The position numbers were made by a program, and so were the translations under genes. A stretch of DNA of 64,000 nucleotides from Helicobacter ganmani (GTDB taxonomy: Bacteria; Campylobacterota; Campylobacteria; Campylobacterales; Helicobacteraceae), in contig NZ_NXLS01000001.1 in NCBI RefSeq assembly GCF_003364315.1, forward strand, positions 1-64,000, in the 5' to 3' direction. Below the pieces are notes generated by a model that worked only from the letters and a program-made list of their open reading frames with translations, was not told the DNA's origin and did no database searches. Within the stretch, counting starts at the first letter, position 1. Every line of letters starts with the position of its first letter. This document shows positions 17,554 through 24,493 of the stretch, piece by piece.

Positions 17554-17808
17554 ATGAAAGAACAAATTACAAAAGCCATTTCACAAGAGGAATTTTTAAA
17601 TATCAAAAATCAATATTTTAACCTTGCAAAAAACAAACAAAAAGAGGAAAAGCTCAACGCAAAGATTTTAGAGCAAATCAAAGTGATAGAAAAGGCAGAG
17701 GGAGAGCTTTTAAAAGAGCAAGTGAAGCTCACAAGACTTTTAAGCGAAAAAGCAAAACTTAATGACTTTGCAAAAGATTTACAAGCACAAGAGGCAACCA
17801 ATGAATAA
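17554..17808 (+). CDS. Small coiled-coil protein of the VirB operon
   Basis: The 84-residue, entirely helical, Lys/Glu-rich product has no membrane segment. AAAGGAGAG precedes the ATG. Its 3' end overlaps the VirB11 start by 8 bp. No family was recognised. The position between VirB10 and VirB11 suggests a cytoplasmic accessory, perhaps a VirB11 adaptor, but that is inference. Confidence 0.65.
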   Translation: MKEQITKAISQEEFLNIKNQYFNLAKNKQKEEKLNAKILEQIKVIEKAEGELLKEQVKLTRLLSEKAKLNDFAKDLQAQEATNE

Positions 17809-18787
17809 TTCCTTGCTTTTGAATAATGCCTTAAATGTGTTAGAGCCTTATTTGAATTTAGAGGCAAATGAGCTGATTTTCAATAAGCCAAAGGAAATGT
17901 TTGTAGATAAAGGCGGAGAGTGGGAGACAATCACAGATGAGAGATTAGATTATAACTTCTTAGAGAGCTTCTTAATTGAATTAGCCATTAAACGCAATCA
18001 ACTCTTTGATGAAAAACATTGTCATCTCTCTTGTGAGTTACCAGCACCCTTTTTGCGCTATCGTGTCCAAGCACAACACAAAAGCTCACTTTTTAATAGC
18101 GAGATTTCTTTGTGTATTAGGATTCCAAGTAAAGAGCAATTCCCGCTAGAAAGTTTTACTTTAGGGCAGTTGTGTATAGAAAAAGGTATTACCTATGAAA
18201 AAATTAGAACTATCGTTAGAAAAAAGCGTAACACACTTGTAAGTGGTGGAACAGGAAGTGGAAAAACAAGTTTTTTAAATTCTTTAATGGGAGAGATTCC
18301 TTTAAGCGAAAGAATAGTAACGATTGAGGATTCCCAAGAATTACACATTAAAAATCCAAATAAAACGCAACTCGCAGTGCCAAAAACTGAAAATGAAATC
18401 TACTCCTATGCAGAGGCGATTAATAATGCAATGCGTTTAAGACCCGATAGATTATTTTTGGGCGAGATTGATATTAGAAACACCTTTACATTCCTTAGAA
18501 TTTGCAATACAGGACACGCAGGGAATCTAAGCACGATTCACGCAAACTCTCCAGAGGACGCTATTGAAGCGATTATTTCTAATATTATCTTAGGGGGAGG
18601 ATTATCTAATGCTGATACAAATATGCTTCTTAGACAGATTAAAACCGCCATTAAATACATTATTCAAATTAAAAGAATTGGCAAACAAAGAGTAATTCTT
18701 GATGTTGTCAATATCAAAAAAGAGCTAAGTGAGAAGCTAGGGATTCCTTATATTAAAGAGGAGGACGAGGAGGAGAATGAGATATGA
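17801..18787 (+). CDS. VirB11-like traffic ATPase
   Basis: The start at 17801 (MNNSLLLNN, 328 residues) is chosen over an upstream in-frame start because it couples to the preceding gene. Walker A is SGGTGSGKTSFLN (about residues 147-158). Family features are VTIEDSQEL (Asp box), MRLRPDRLFLGEI (Walker B) and GHAGNLSTIHANSPEDAIEAI (His box). The enzyme is a hexameric ATPase that switches the T4SS between pilus assembly and DNA transfer. Confidence 0.92.
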   Translation: MNNSLLLNNALNVLEPYLNLEANELIFNKPKEMFVDKGGEWETITDERLDYNFLESFLIELAIKRNQLFDEKHCHLSCELPAPFLRYRVQAQHKSSLFNSEISLCIRIPSKEQFPLESFTLGQLCIEKGITYEKIRTIVRKKRNTLVSGGTGSGKTSFLNSLMGEIPLSERIVTIEDSQELHIKNPNKTQLAVPKTENEIYSYAEAINNAMRLRPDRLFLGEIDIRNTFTFLRICNTGHAGNLSTIHANSPEDAIEAIISNIILGGGLSNADTNMLLRQIKTAIKYIIQIKRIGKQRVILDVVNIKKELSEKLGIPYIKEEDEEENEI

Positions 18788-19146
18788 AAGCAAATCCAAA
18801 ACAAAGATTATTTTATCTCTCTCAAAACTCTTATGAAATGCTAAATTCTTTAGCTAAAAAAGAACACAAAAGTAAGTCTGCAATGCTTAGGATTCTAATC
18901 CTAGCTAAAAACTATGAAAATGTGTTGCAAGAGTTACAAAAGAGCAATGAAATTCTAACTGAAATGCTCTATCAAATCTCTAAATATGGAAGCAACTTAA
19001 ATCAAATTGCTTATCATTTAAACACCGATATAAGCACAACTAAACAAGCTGGGGAGACAATCATTCCTTTAATGAATGAGGTTAAAGAACTATTAAATCA
19101 CAATAAAAAAATAATTGAAAATCTATTAAAAAAGAGGAAAAACTAA
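18784..19146 (+). CDS. MobC-like relaxosome accessory protein
   Basis: The 120-residue protein has an N-terminal ribbon-helix-helix-like region (KQRLFYLSQNSYEMLNSLAKKEHKSKSAMLRILIL) and the MobC signature YGSNLNQIAYHLNT near residue 75. MobC proteins bind oriT and assist the relaxase. Here the gene is unlinked from the relaxase and sits between VirB11 (4 bp overlap) and VirD4 (1 bp overlap). Confidence 0.75.
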   Translation: MKANPKQRLFYLSQNSYEMLNSLAKKEHKSKSAMLRILILAKNYENVLQELQKSNEILTEMLYQISKYGSNLNQIAYHLNTDISTTKQAGETIIPLMNEVKELLNHNKKIIENLLKKRKN

Positions 19147-21071
19147 TGGAAAAACAACAAATAACAATTAAAAAATGGATTATCATCTTTTTAAGCACAA
19201 TTCCTCTAGGAATAATATTTTATTTTTTAATGGTTAAAATTGTTTTTAATCCCGATATTTTAGCCATTCCAAAAGTGGCATTACAAATTTTTAATAATAT
19301 TGGAAATCCCGCATTAAAGTTAAAGGCATATTTCGCTCTATTTATGCTTTTTGCCCCCTTTCTTTTAGTAGTAATTTGGTTTTTTATGAATCGTCCAAGT
19401 TCAGCAGAGGATTATGGAAGTGCAAGATTTGCTAGAAAAGAGGATTATGAGAAATTAGGAATTAGCCACGATAAAGGCTTGATTCTAGGCACACTCATAG
19501 AAAAAGATAAATATAAATTCATTCGTGCAGGAAAGCCTTTGGCAACTTTGGTAATTGCAAGTCCTGGAAGTGGAAAGACTGCAGGGATTATTATTCCAAA
19601 TTTGCTTGTTGTGCCTAATTCTTGTATTGTTTTTGATATTAAAGGTGAGCTTTATGATAAAACAGCAGGTTTCAGACAAGAAGTCTTTAAGAATGAGATT
19701 CAAAAATTCTCACCTTTTTCGTGGGATAACACGCTTTTTTACAATCCCTTTGACAACAAAATTATTAAGGATTTTGACTATGTGCTAATCAAGAAATTAG
19801 CAGAGCAAGTAGCTACTTTAATCTTTGTAGGAGAAAAAGGTAAAGAAAGCGACCATTGGCTTGTGAGTGCTAAAACTTTATTTGTATTTTGGGCGGAATA
19901 TTATATGCAAAAGAACAAGCACACCACGCTTTATGAAATTTATCAATCTCCTAAAATGGATTATTTCAATATGCTAGATGAGCGGTGGATTGACCAAGTG
20001 ATGATTGAAAATCCAGATTCAGGAGAACTAGAGAGGAATTATGAGGTAAATTGTGAGAAGCTCTTTTTACAGCAAGTAAGTGAGGACGAATCCTTAGACA
20101 CTAATACGAGAAACCAAGCAAACGCTTATATAGGAATGCTAGGTGGAACAGAAATTGGAAGTGTAAAATCTACCTTTGATACTTTTATGAAAGTTTTTTC
20201 GAATCCACAAGTAAAAAATGCTACTTCTAAAATGAGCTTTACTTATGAGGATTTGCGAGAGAAAAGAATCTCATTGTATGTAGTGATTCAAACAGAGGAT
20301 ATAGAAGTGCTAAAACCTTTGATTAGAATCTTTACAGAAAGCACCTTTATAAAGCTAATGAGTGGTGCAGAATGCCCCGACCCCAATAAATTTATCTATG
20401 TGTATTTAGATGAATTTGTGCGATTTGGGGCAATGAACTTTGTGCTAGAAGCTCCAGCCCTTTGTAGGAGTTATGGATTATTGCCTGTCTATATTTCACA
20501 AAGTTACGAGCAAATCTCTATTACTTATGGGCAAGAAAAAATGAAAGTGCTAAAAAATAATAGTGGCTATCAAGTGATTTTTACACTCAATAGTGAGGAG
20601 GACGCTAAGGCGACTTCCGATTTAATCGGAGACTTTACACACGAGAAAGCGAGTATCTCACAAGGCAGTTTTGATTTCTTTAAAAGCAATGTGAGTAAAT
20701 CTAAAGAAGCCAAAAAACTTCTTAGCCCACAAGATTTAAAAAATCTAAGTAGTGATGATTTAATTGTGCTTATTAAGGGGTTTTATAAACTACCTGTGCC
20801 TTGCAAAGTGCCTTATTGGTTCGAAAATAAAGAATGGAATAATCCAAAAGATAAAAATTTTAAATGTGTCTTGGATTATAAAGTCAAAGACAACACAAGT
20901 TTAACAGAGGAGAGTAAGGAAACAGAAAAAAAAGAGAGTGAGATTCCAAATCAAGAATCCACAACCAATGGAGAAACAACAGAAACAAACACAGAATCCC
21001 AAGAAAAAGCAGAAAACAAACAATCAGAAATGCGAGAAAAATACAAATCTCTAGGCATAGAAATAGAGTGA
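19146..21071 (+). CDS. VirD4/TraG-type coupling protein
   Basis: In this 641-residue protein two N-terminal membrane helices (about residues 12-35 and 60-83) precede the RecA-like ATPase. Walker A is ASPGSGKTAGIIIPNLL (about 137-150) and Walker B IYVYLDEFVRFG (about 417-427). The typical DYGSARFA and GELYDKTAGFR segments are present. It couples the relaxase-DNA complex to the VirB channel. A hydrophilic Glu/Thr-rich tail occupies the last ~60 residues. Confidence 0.93.
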   Translation: MEKQQITIKKWIIIFLSTIPLGIIFYFLMVKIVFNPDILAIPKVALQIFNNIGNPALKLKAYFALFMLFAPFLLVVIWFFMNRPSSAEDYGSARFARKEDYEKLGISHDKGLILGTLIEKDKYKFIRAGKPLATLVIASPGSGKTAGIIIPNLLVVPNSCIVFDIKGELYDKTAGFRQEVFKNEIQKFSPFSWDNTLFYNPFDNKIIKDFDYVLIKKLAEQVATLIFVGEKGKESDHWLVSAKTLFVFWAEYYMQKNKHTTLYEIYQSPKMDYFNMLDERWIDQVMIENPDSGELERNYEVNCEKLFLQQVSEDESLDTNTRNQANAYIGMLGGTEIGSVKSTFDTFMKVFSNPQVKNATSKMSFTYEDLREKRISLYVVIQTEDIEVLKPLIRIFTESTFIKLMSGAECPDPNKFIYVYLDEFVRFGAMNFVLEAPALCRSYGLLPVYISQSYEQISITYGQEKMKVLKNNSGYQVIFTLNSEEDAKATSDLIGDFTHEKASISQGSFDFFKSNVSKSKEAKKLLSPQDLKNLSSDDLIVLIKGFYKLPVPCKVPYWFENKEWNNPKDKNFKCVLDYKVKDNTSLTEESKETEKKESEIPNQESTTNGETTETNTESQEKAENKQSEMREKYKSLGIEIE

Positions 21072-21083
21072 GGATTCTCTCTC

Positions 21084-21127
21084 TATACTCTAAGTTAGAT
21101 TTTTTAAGAAGTTTAACTTAGGGTATA
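21084..21127 (+). other. Intra-operon stem-loop after virD4
   Basis: TATACTCTAAGTTA (21084-21097) pairs with TAACTTAGGGTATA (21114-21127) over 14 positions with a single wobble. There is no U-run after it, so it is more likely an RNA-processing, stability or attenuation element than a terminator. Confidence 0.5.
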
Positions 21128-21161
21128 GCAATATACCCGAAAGATTCCTAAAGGAGAGACT

Positions 21162-21380
21162 ATGACAATATCTGAAGCAGTAGCTAAAAAAAATGCAGAA
21201 AGACAGGCTAAGCAATTAGCTGAACAAAATGCAGTCAATGCTTACTTGGAGGCGGAGGATACAAGCATTCCATTAACACAAGAGGAAGCAAAACTGATTG
21301 AGGAGAAATACGATTACCTTGATATTAACAAGAATGTCAATGGCGACCCATTCTTGCTTCCAAATGAAGTGGTGGAATAA
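21162..21380 (+). CDS. Small hypothetical protein
   Basis: The 72-residue acidic, Ala/Glu-rich protein (MTISEAVAKKNAERQAKQLAEQ then DYLDINKNVNGDPFLLPNE) has no recognisable family. AAAGGAGAG lies at the right distance before the ATG. It starts the sub-block of small genes between VirD4 and the VirB6-like gene and is followed by an overlapping 29-codon frame. Confidence 0.6.
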   Translation: MTISEAVAKKNAERQAKQLAEQNAVNAYLEAEDTSIPLTQEEAKLIEEKYDYLDINKNVNGDPFLLPNEVVE

Positions 21381-21469
21381 TGTATTTGTTACTTAAGTAT
21401 AAAATAAAAATCACTTGTGAGCTAGACAATTCACAAGTTAAGAACTTCACTTTTAAAAAGGATAAATAA
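21380..21469 (+). CDS. 29-residue translationally coupled small protein
   Basis: The frame (MYLLLKYKIKITCELDNSQV...) starts at an ATG that shares its A with the stop of the preceding gene. It ends in TAA whose last A is the first base of the ArdC-like gene start. TAATG overlaps on both sides argue for reinitiation through this frame. The product is basic and has no known family. Confidence 0.45.
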   Translation: MYLLLKYKIKITCELDNSQVKNFTFKKDK

Positions 21470-22350
21470 TGGCAAGAAAAGCAGATAAATTAGAAAATCA
21501 AGAAGTTGCAACGCAAGTTGCAGAGCAAAGCAATTATGTTGCTTGGGAACAAAAAAGCAATGTGGAGCGAATGGAAAGCTTTAATGGCTATGTTAAAAGT
21601 ATTCTTTTACATAGTATCAAAGAAAAAAAGCAAGTTTGGAATAAAGAACAGAGTGCAAAAGACTTAGACAACTCTATTCCCTATAATGCTTCCACAGGGT
21701 ATACCTTTAGCGGTGTGGATTCTTTGCTTTTACGAACACAAGCCGAGTTAAAAGGTTATAAAGAACCACAATTTATAACGATGCAACAAGGCAATTTTAT
21801 GGGTGGTAAGCTCAAGAGAGCCTTAGACGAGAATGGCAATCCAGCCCTTACCAAAAATGGTAAAGACGCTTATGAGCAAGGAATAAAAGTCGCATTTCTC
21901 CAAAGATATGACTATATTCCAAAACTTGATAGCGAGGGTAAAGAAATGACAAGAATTGCTAGAGATAAAGAGGGGAATCCTAAGCTTGACAAAGAAGGTA
22001 AGGAAATTACCGAGATTGTAAAAGAAAAGGTATTCTTAAGAGAACCACGACTTGAAACAATCACTCTTTACCACCCAAGTCAGTTTGAAGGTCTTGATGC
22101 TAGCAAGTTAAAAGAGCGTAATTTAGAGCCTTTACAAGAGTTTCGCGAAAGGCAAAAGGAAAACAATTACGACTTAAGACCAAAAAACTTGGATAATCTT
22201 GGATTAGACAAAGAGACGACTAACCATTTGAAAAACTTTTTGACTGCAGAGATGAAAGGATTAAACTATGTTCCAATTCAACAACAAAGCATTAGCAAAC
22301 TTCAATCGCAAGTCAAAGAGCAAAATCAAGAAATGGGTAGAAGCTTGTAG
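21469..22350 (+). CDS. ArdC-N-like (DUF1738) ssDNA-binding / antirestriction protein
   Basis: The 293-residue protein shows the ArdC N-terminal pattern: IPYNASTGYTFSGVDSLLLRTQAELKGYKEPQFITMQQGNFMGGKLKR (ArdC: NPxTGxxYxGxNxLLL..Gyxxp.w.T..q...lGg.v..G), then IKVAFLQRYD and ETITLYHPSQFEGLD (ArdC: FNvdQteGl). ArdC-type proteins bind ssDNA and protect transferred DNA from restriction. The metallopeptidase-like ArdC C-terminal domain is not seen. Two short repeated stretches (EGKEMTRIARDKEGNPKLDKEGKEITEI) interrupt the domain. Expression within the transfer operon fits a role in the recipient. Confidence 0.65.
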   Translation: MARKADKLENQEVATQVAEQSNYVAWEQKSNVERMESFNGYVKSILLHSIKEKKQVWNKEQSAKDLDNSIPYNASTGYTFSGVDSLLLRTQAELKGYKEPQFITMQQGNFMGGKLKRALDENGNPALTKNGKDAYEQGIKVAFLQRYDYIPKLDSEGKEMTRIARDKEGNPKLDKEGKEITEIVKEKVFLREPRLETITLYHPSQFEGLDASKLKERNLEPLQEFRERQKENNYDLRPKNLDNLGLDKETTNHLKNFLTAEMKGLNYVPIQQQSISKLQSQVKEQNQEMGRSL

Positions 22351-22398
22351 TCTTTAGGTTAGGAAGTAAGTAGGCAAGCAAGTTTCAAGATAAATCAT

Positions 22399-22435
22399 AG
22401 ACAATCCTTTAAGGATTCTTATCCTTAAGTTGTCT
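22399..22435 (+). other. Stem-loop upstream of the small gene before VirB6
   Basis: AGACAA...TTTAAGGAT pairs with ATCCTTAAG...TTGTCT around a TCTT loop with a 3-nt bulge. It lies 16 nt before the ATG at 22452 and could expose or hide the AGGAAAGGAAG ribosome site. There is no U-run. Confidence 0.45.
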
Positions 22436-22451
22436 TAGGAAAGGAAGAACA

Positions 22452-22748
22452 ATGTTATTAGGATTAATTGAGTTTTTAGGATTAGAGATACTCAATCCAA
22501 AAGTAGATTCAAAAACAAAAAATATTGATAATAAAAAAGATTCAAATATTCCATATAAAATTGAAACGCAAGATTCTTTGATAGAGGATTGCGCACAAGA
22601 ACACCAAATCATCTCTTTTAAAAAACAAGAATCTTTTAATCATCAAGACATAGAAATTACACAAACAATAGAGATTATCCCCTTAGGAAATAAACAATCT
22701 TTAAAAAGAGTAGTTAATAAACAGGAAGTAGTAAGAGCAAGGAGGTAA
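22452..22748 (+). CDS. Small hypothetical protein before VirB6-like gene
   Basis: The 98-residue protein has a hydrophobic first 13 residues (MLLGLIEFLGLEIL) and then a polar, Asp/Lys/Gln-rich body. A good ribosome site (GGAAAGGAAG) precedes it, and one base separates it from the VirB6-like start. No family was recognised. It could be a membrane-tethered accessory of the T4SS. Confidence 0.55.
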   Translation: MLLGLIEFLGLEILNPKVDSKTKNIDNKKDSNIPYKIETQDSLIEDCAQEHQIISFKKQESFNHQDIEITQTIEIIPLGNKQSLKRVVNKQEVVRARR

Positions 22749-22749
22749 A

Positions 22750-23919
22750 ATGGAAGAAAAGAGCATAAATATAAATATAAAAGAATTACTCAATGAAGTA
22801 GCTGGGGCTTTGCATAAAGTGATTCAACATTCCTATGAACCGATTTTTAGTGCAGTGCAAAATACACTCTATCATCAAGCCTCTTATACCATTATTCTTT
22901 TGGTGGTAATTTTTTGGTTATTGAGGCTTTTAAAAACAGGTTATCCTACACGAGAGGAACTCTTTGAGGCGGGGAAATGGATAGGGCTTGTTTGCTTTAT
23001 TTATGCTATTTTTTATTCCTATGCAGGCTATATAGAATTTATCAAACTTTTAAGCCTCCCTGCAAGTTGGTTGAGGAATGCGACAGGCGGTTTGATAGAG
23101 GGAGATAATATTGTAGAGATAGTTACACAAACCTTTAAAAAATTGGCTGAATTAAATGCGAGATTGTGGAATCAATTAGTGGAAAATTATACACCAAAAA
23201 AAATTTATATTCCTGTTGTATATGAAATAAGTCAATATATCCCATCTTTCATTGGAATTTTACCTTTTTTATTATTCTATCTCTCTTTTGCATTTTTAAT
23301 GATTGGCATTATTCTCATCGTTCAAGTTTCAGGTTACATTGCTTTAATTATTTTATCCATTGCGCCCGTAATGATTCCATTGCTTTTTAATAGGAATTTA
23401 CGAGCTTATTTTTTCTCTTGGTTGAATCTTTATATTTCTTATTCTCTTTATGCGCCTTTGGCTCTTATCATCTTAGGCGTTGCGCTTGCTGTAATACAAA
23501 AAAACTTAGAATTGCCAGACACAGAACTTCAATCCATAGCCACAGGATTTATGAGTATTTTATATCATTTTTCATCAGGACTAATTTTATCTATTCTCTG
23601 CATTTACCTCTTACTCCAAATTCCAAATTGGGTATCACAAGTTATGAGAATGCAAGGACTTATTAATGGAGGTGTAGGCGCGGGTGTCGCTACAATGGCA
23701 GGAGCTGGTGTAGGTGTAGTAACAGGAGGCGCAGGAAGTATTGCAGGAGGAATGTTAGCCAAAGCTCAAGGTGAAAGAATTTTAAAAGGTGCTACAAGTG
23801 GCGGACTTAAAGGATTGGCGCAACATATTCCTGGTGCAAAAACATATAACGCAATAATGGAAAAAGGAAAAACTGCAACAGGCGGAAAAGCTAAAGACGC
23901 AGTTGCTTCAGTAGAATAA
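22750..23919 (+). CDS. VirB6/TrbL-like inner-membrane channel protein
   Basis: In this 389-residue protein at least six hydrophobic helices lie between about residues 40 and 300, including TIILLVVIFWLLRLL, LPFLLFYLSFAFLMIGIILIVQVSGYIALIILSIAPVMIPLLF and GLILSILCIYLLLQIPNWVSQVM. A Gly/Ala-rich segment follows (GGVGAGVATMAGAGVGVV), typical of VirB6/TrbL. The central IAPVMIPLLF motif and the order within the operon support the call. It is the polytopic component that shapes the inner-membrane part of the conduit. Confidence 0.82.
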   Translation: MEEKSININIKELLNEVAGALHKVIQHSYEPIFSAVQNTLYHQASYTIILLVVIFWLLRLLKTGYPTREELFEAGKWIGLVCFIYAIFYSYAGYIEFIKLLSLPASWLRNATGGLIEGDNIVEIVTQTFKKLAELNARLWNQLVENYTPKKIYIPVVYEISQYIPSFIGILPFLLFYLSFAFLMIGIILIVQVSGYIALIILSIAPVMIPLLFNRNLRAYFFSWLNLYISYSLYAPLALIILGVALAVIQKNLELPDTELQSIATGFMSILYHFSSGLILSILCIYLLLQIPNWVSQVMRMQGLINGGVGAGVATMAGAGVGVVTGGAGSIAGGMLAKAQGERILKGATSGGLKGLAQHIPGAKTYNAIMEKGKTATGGKAKDAVASVE

Positions 23920-23933
23920 AGAAAGGAAAGCAA

Positions 23934-24146
23934 ATGAAATCAAAAGTATTAGAGATTAAAAATAGCGAAAAAATCTTGTATTTGGCACTTGGATTGTTTA
24001 GTAATAAAGATTCTTTGGAGGTTTTTTTAAACAAATACCATTTAAAACAAATCACAACGCTAAAGAATCAAGGAGAGGCTAAAAAATATTGCAATTATGC
24101 CTTGCATTTTGGGTTGGTTGCAGAGATTAAAAAGAAATTTAAATAA
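23934..24146 (+). CDS. Small hypothetical protein
   Basis: The 70-residue basic protein (MKSKVLEIKNSEKILYLALGLFSNKDSLEVFLNKYHLKQ...) has no known motif or membrane segment. AAAGGAAAG is at the right distance upstream. Its place 15 bp after the VirB6-like gene suggests it belongs to the same transcript. Confidence 0.55.
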   Translation: MKSKVLEIKNSEKILYLALGLFSNKDSLEVFLNKYHLKQITTLKNQGEAKKYCNYALHFGLVAEIKKKFK

Positions 24147-24156
24147 AGGAATCACA

Positions 24157-24432
24157 ATGGAACAAATTTTAAAAACTACCACAAGGGCGACTAATCCTTG
24201 TGATAGAGATTTAACGAAGTCAGTAAGCTACCTTTTGAGATTGAATAGAATTTCTCTTACCTCCTCTCTAAAAAGTGTGATAATCACTGCGATTACCGAA
24301 ATGAATAAGTTAAGAAAATCCATTATGGACTCCTTTAAAGGTTGTTTCCTCCCACACACCCAACTTAATAGCCAAAAAAAAAGCCCGACCTCAAAAGAAG
24401 CCGAGCTTACACAACCTTCAAAGGCTCATTAA
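24157..24432 (+). CDS. Hypothetical protein overlapped by an antisense RNA candidate
   Basis: The 91-residue frame starts at the ATG at 24157, after AAAGGAATCACA. The N-terminal half (LTKSVSYLLRLNRISLTSSLKSVIITAITEMNKLRKSIM) could form helices; the last third is Ser/Thr/Pro-rich. That last third coincides with a strong intrinsic terminator on the other strand, so the sequence there may be constrained as RNA. No family was recognised. Confidence 0.45.
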   Translation: MEQILKTTTRATNPCDRDLTKSVSYLLRLNRISLTSSLKSVIITAITEMNKLRKSIMDSFKGCFLPHTQLNSQKKSPTSKEAELTQPSKAH

Positions 24433-24464
24433 ACCTTTTTTATTACCATCTAGTCAAAATGGAT
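24374..24464 (-). ncRNA. Candidate ~90 nt small RNA with own promoter and terminator
   Basis: On the minus strand an extended -10 (TGTTATAAT, box at 24476-24471) would start transcription near 24464. The RNA would fold as CCAT..ATGG, AAGGTT-taatg-AGCCTT and a terminator stem AAGCTCG/CGGGCTT (24408-24381) with an inner CTTC-TTTT-GAGG, ending in nine U. The -35 region reads TTGCAT at 17 bp spacing. It is antisense to the end of the 91-residue frame and sits just before topA. No CDS of use lies in it. This could be a regulatory antisense RNA. Confidence 0.55.
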
Positions 24465-24493
24465 AATCAGATTATAACACAAAGGAATACATA

